Origin: Ettlia oleoabundans | Lineage: Eukaryota; Chlorophyta; Chlorophyceae; Chlamydomonadales | Assembly: GCA_019693395.1 (NCBI GenBank) | Contig: JAAMXP010000786.1 | Location: 1 to 19,209, forward strand | Reading direction: 5' to 3' | DNA length: 19,209 nucleotides | Shown: piece after piece, positions 17,836 to 19,209 of the stretch | How the letters are laid out: every line of letters starts with the position of its first letter | Numbering within the stretch: the stretch's first letter is position 1 | The notes under the pieces: generated by a model | Told to the model about the DNA's origin: nothing | Databases searched by the model: none | The model's input: the letters and a program-made list of their open reading frames with translations, nothing else | Position numbers and translations under genes: made by a program

Positions 17836-19085
17836 ATGCAGGCGATGAACACGCTTAGAGGCTGCAGCACAACGCTGCCCTTGAGGGCAGGTGCGATGTT
17901 GGAATCGCCGGCGTTAACGGATACAATGAGCGGCTGAAAGCTCTGGCTTGACTGGCGCTCTGCCCTTGCCTGCGCCCTGGCGAGCAGTCGGCTGTTTGTT
18001 TGGGGATTGGCGGGGCTGCCCAGCGTCACCTGCACTCTCTCCTGCCACCCCCGCCCCTGCTGCCTGCCGCCACCCATACCTCAGCCGTCACAGCTGGCAC
18101 TGCAATTCACACCCCTCTATTGAAACCCCGCAAATCTATCCCTTAAACATCCTGCATCCCACACCTTACTGCAGCAAGCCTTAGGGTGACTCGCCCGGTG
18201 CGCTCCATGCGGCTGGTGGCGCAGGGAGTACCCGACCGCCCATCTGGAGGTGCCGGCCGTTCCATGTCCTCCACCTCCATCAGCACGGGCCCCGCCCAGC
18301 CCAGCCAGCAGTCCAACCCCATAGTGGTGAACGTGTCAGCACCGCCACCAGCACCTGCTACCTCTGTGACAGTCAGCAATGAGGTCGCCACCAACTCCAT
18401 GCTCACCCCACCCCAAGTTTATGAGAAGGTGCGCTAGCTGGGTGCTGATCCGTGGTTGGTTGGCTGGCTGCCTCAGCCGGCTGGATGCCGGTCGGTGGTT
18501 GGCTATTTGTGTATTTCCTGATGTATGAATGCTGGGCATCCTCACCAGGACCGGGTCGTCACATGCTCACCCTGTCCCGTCACCCGCCTTGTGTATCATG
18601 CTGATTGCAGGCTGCTGCCATGGGCGCCTACAAGACGCAGCTGCCCTGGTGGAAGATCGTGCTGTTGGGCGTGGTGGCAGGCTGTTACGTGGGCCTGGGA
18701 GGCGCGCTGCTGCTGACGGGTGCGCACAGCTGATGGCGGGTGCCAGCAGCATCTAAGATGCTTTGTTGTGCTTGTTGTAGCTGCCTTAACTAAACTGACG
18801 ACACATTTGAGACACTTGGATTATGACAGGCTGGGTGCTGTAAGCAGCTTCTTCGGTCGCAAATGCCAGCTGCATGGCGTCGCCTTGCTTCGTGCCTGCC
18901 TGCCTGCCTGCTTGCGTGCTTGCCGTTTGTCCGGTGCCCATGCCTGCCTGCCTGTCTGCCTCCCTCCCTGCTTGCCTGCCTGCCTGCCTGCAGTTGGACC
19001 CAACTGCCCCGGCATTGCTGCTCAGAACCCCGGGCTGGCCAAGTACATCACTGGAGCCATCGGCTTCCCATTCGCACTGCTGCAG
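17836..19085 (+). CDS. NAR1: NAR1-type formate/nitrite transporter (FNT family), 5' part, continues past the right edge
   Basis: Exons seen: 17836-17890, 18175-18428, 18611-18719 and 18994-19085, in continuous phase (170 aa so far). The next donor is CTGCAG|GTGTGC at 19086 and the gene runs off the window. FNT proteins are pentameric channels for small anions. Algal NAR1 brings nitrite (and possibly bicarbonate) into the chloroplast. MQAMNTLRGCSTTLPLRA continues across intron 1 into ASLRVTRPVRSMRLVAQ, a good transit peptide, so a plastid-envelope location like NAR1.1 is inferred. NSMLTPPQVYEKAAAMGAYK matches the amphipathic N-terminal helix of the family. LPWWKIVLLGVVAGCYVGLG is TM1, and VGPNCPGIAAQNPGLAKYIT then GAIGFPFALL lead to TM2. 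A Ser/Pro/Ala linker (about 36-90) is longer than in bacteria. The later FNT signature lies outside the window. Confidence 0.92.
18894..18993 (+). repeat. TGCC tetranucleotide repeat forming the acceptor tract of NAR1 intron 3
   Basis: Two blocks of CCTG/TGCC repeats (about 18894-18910 and 18941-18992) with interspersed TGCT and TCCC variants run directly into TGCAG. The repeat itself serves as the polypyrimidine-rich acceptor context. Confidence 0.8.
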
Positions 19086-19209
19086 GTGTGCAGTGCGCTG
19101 CTACGCAGATCCACACCCGACCGCTTCTGCTGCTCTGTTGCTTGACCTCACCCCGCACGCTGTTGACGGGTTTGCCACCATGTGTGCGCCCCTCCCCCCC
19201 ACCCCCACT
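19086..19209 (+). other. Start of NAR1 intron 4, truncated by the window edge
   Basis: It starts with GTGTGC after CTGCAG. No further exon is seen before the C-rich end at 19195-19208. Confidence 0.6.

Noticed and set aside
1..19209. Bacterial features (operons, Shine-Dalgarno sites, insertion sequences), tRNA or rRNA genes
   Set aside because: All recognised genes are spliced and eukaryotic. No transposase and no tRNA or rRNA signature were seen on either strand.

Overview
The window looks like nuclear DNA of a green alga, probably a chlorophyte. The genes are split by many short introns (mostly 150-480 nt, GT donors such as GTGAGC or GTGGGT, CTGCAG or GCAG acceptors). The DNA is GC-rich with CAG/CTG and poly-Gly/Ala/Gln tracts. 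TGTAA, the usual chlorophyte poly(A) signal, occurs in some of the 3' regions. Several genes encode plastid-targeted proteins: a chlorophyllase, a methyltransferase with a transit-like N-terminus, and a NAR1-type nitrite/formate transporter. All gene models were built by eye from reading-frame phase and splice sites. In every multi-exon gene the codon phase closes across every chosen junction.

Layout, left to right. (1) 21-537 (+): the last part of an unrecognised gene with an AP2-like start, followed by a CAG-rich 3' region. (2) 6206-1462 (-): a seven-exon chlorophyllase (559 aa) with a bipartite plastid/thylakoid-lumen type N-terminus and a Gly/Ser-rich C-terminal tail. (3) 6554-9911 (+): an eleven-exon plastid-type SAM-dependent methyltransferase (393 aa), head to head with chlorophyllase over a 347-bp gap. 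(4) 9912-11280: a long spacer holding a short Hsp70-like fragment. (5) 11281-13058 (+): a four-exon C3HC4 RING protein (371 aa). (6) 15217-14004 (-): a four-exon TMCO1 homologue (186 aa), convergent with the RING gene. (7) 17386-15597 (-): a four-exon PARP16-type tail-anchored ADP-ribosyltransferase (362 aa). (8) 17836 to the right edge (+): the 5' part of a NAR1/FNT transporter with a transit peptide, head to head with PARP16 over 449 bp.

There is no operon logic here. Two divergent gene pairs (chlorophyllase/methyltransferase and PARP16/NAR1) may share promoters. TMCO1 and PARP16, next to each other on the same strand, are both ER-membrane proteins by family. I found no CRISPR array, rRNA or tRNA gene, or intact mobile element. 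I do not see a clearly undescribed multi-gene system. The most unusual points are the PARP16 orthologue in a green lineage, the Tat-like lumenal signal on a chlorophyllase, and the intron and spacer oddities listed in the findings.
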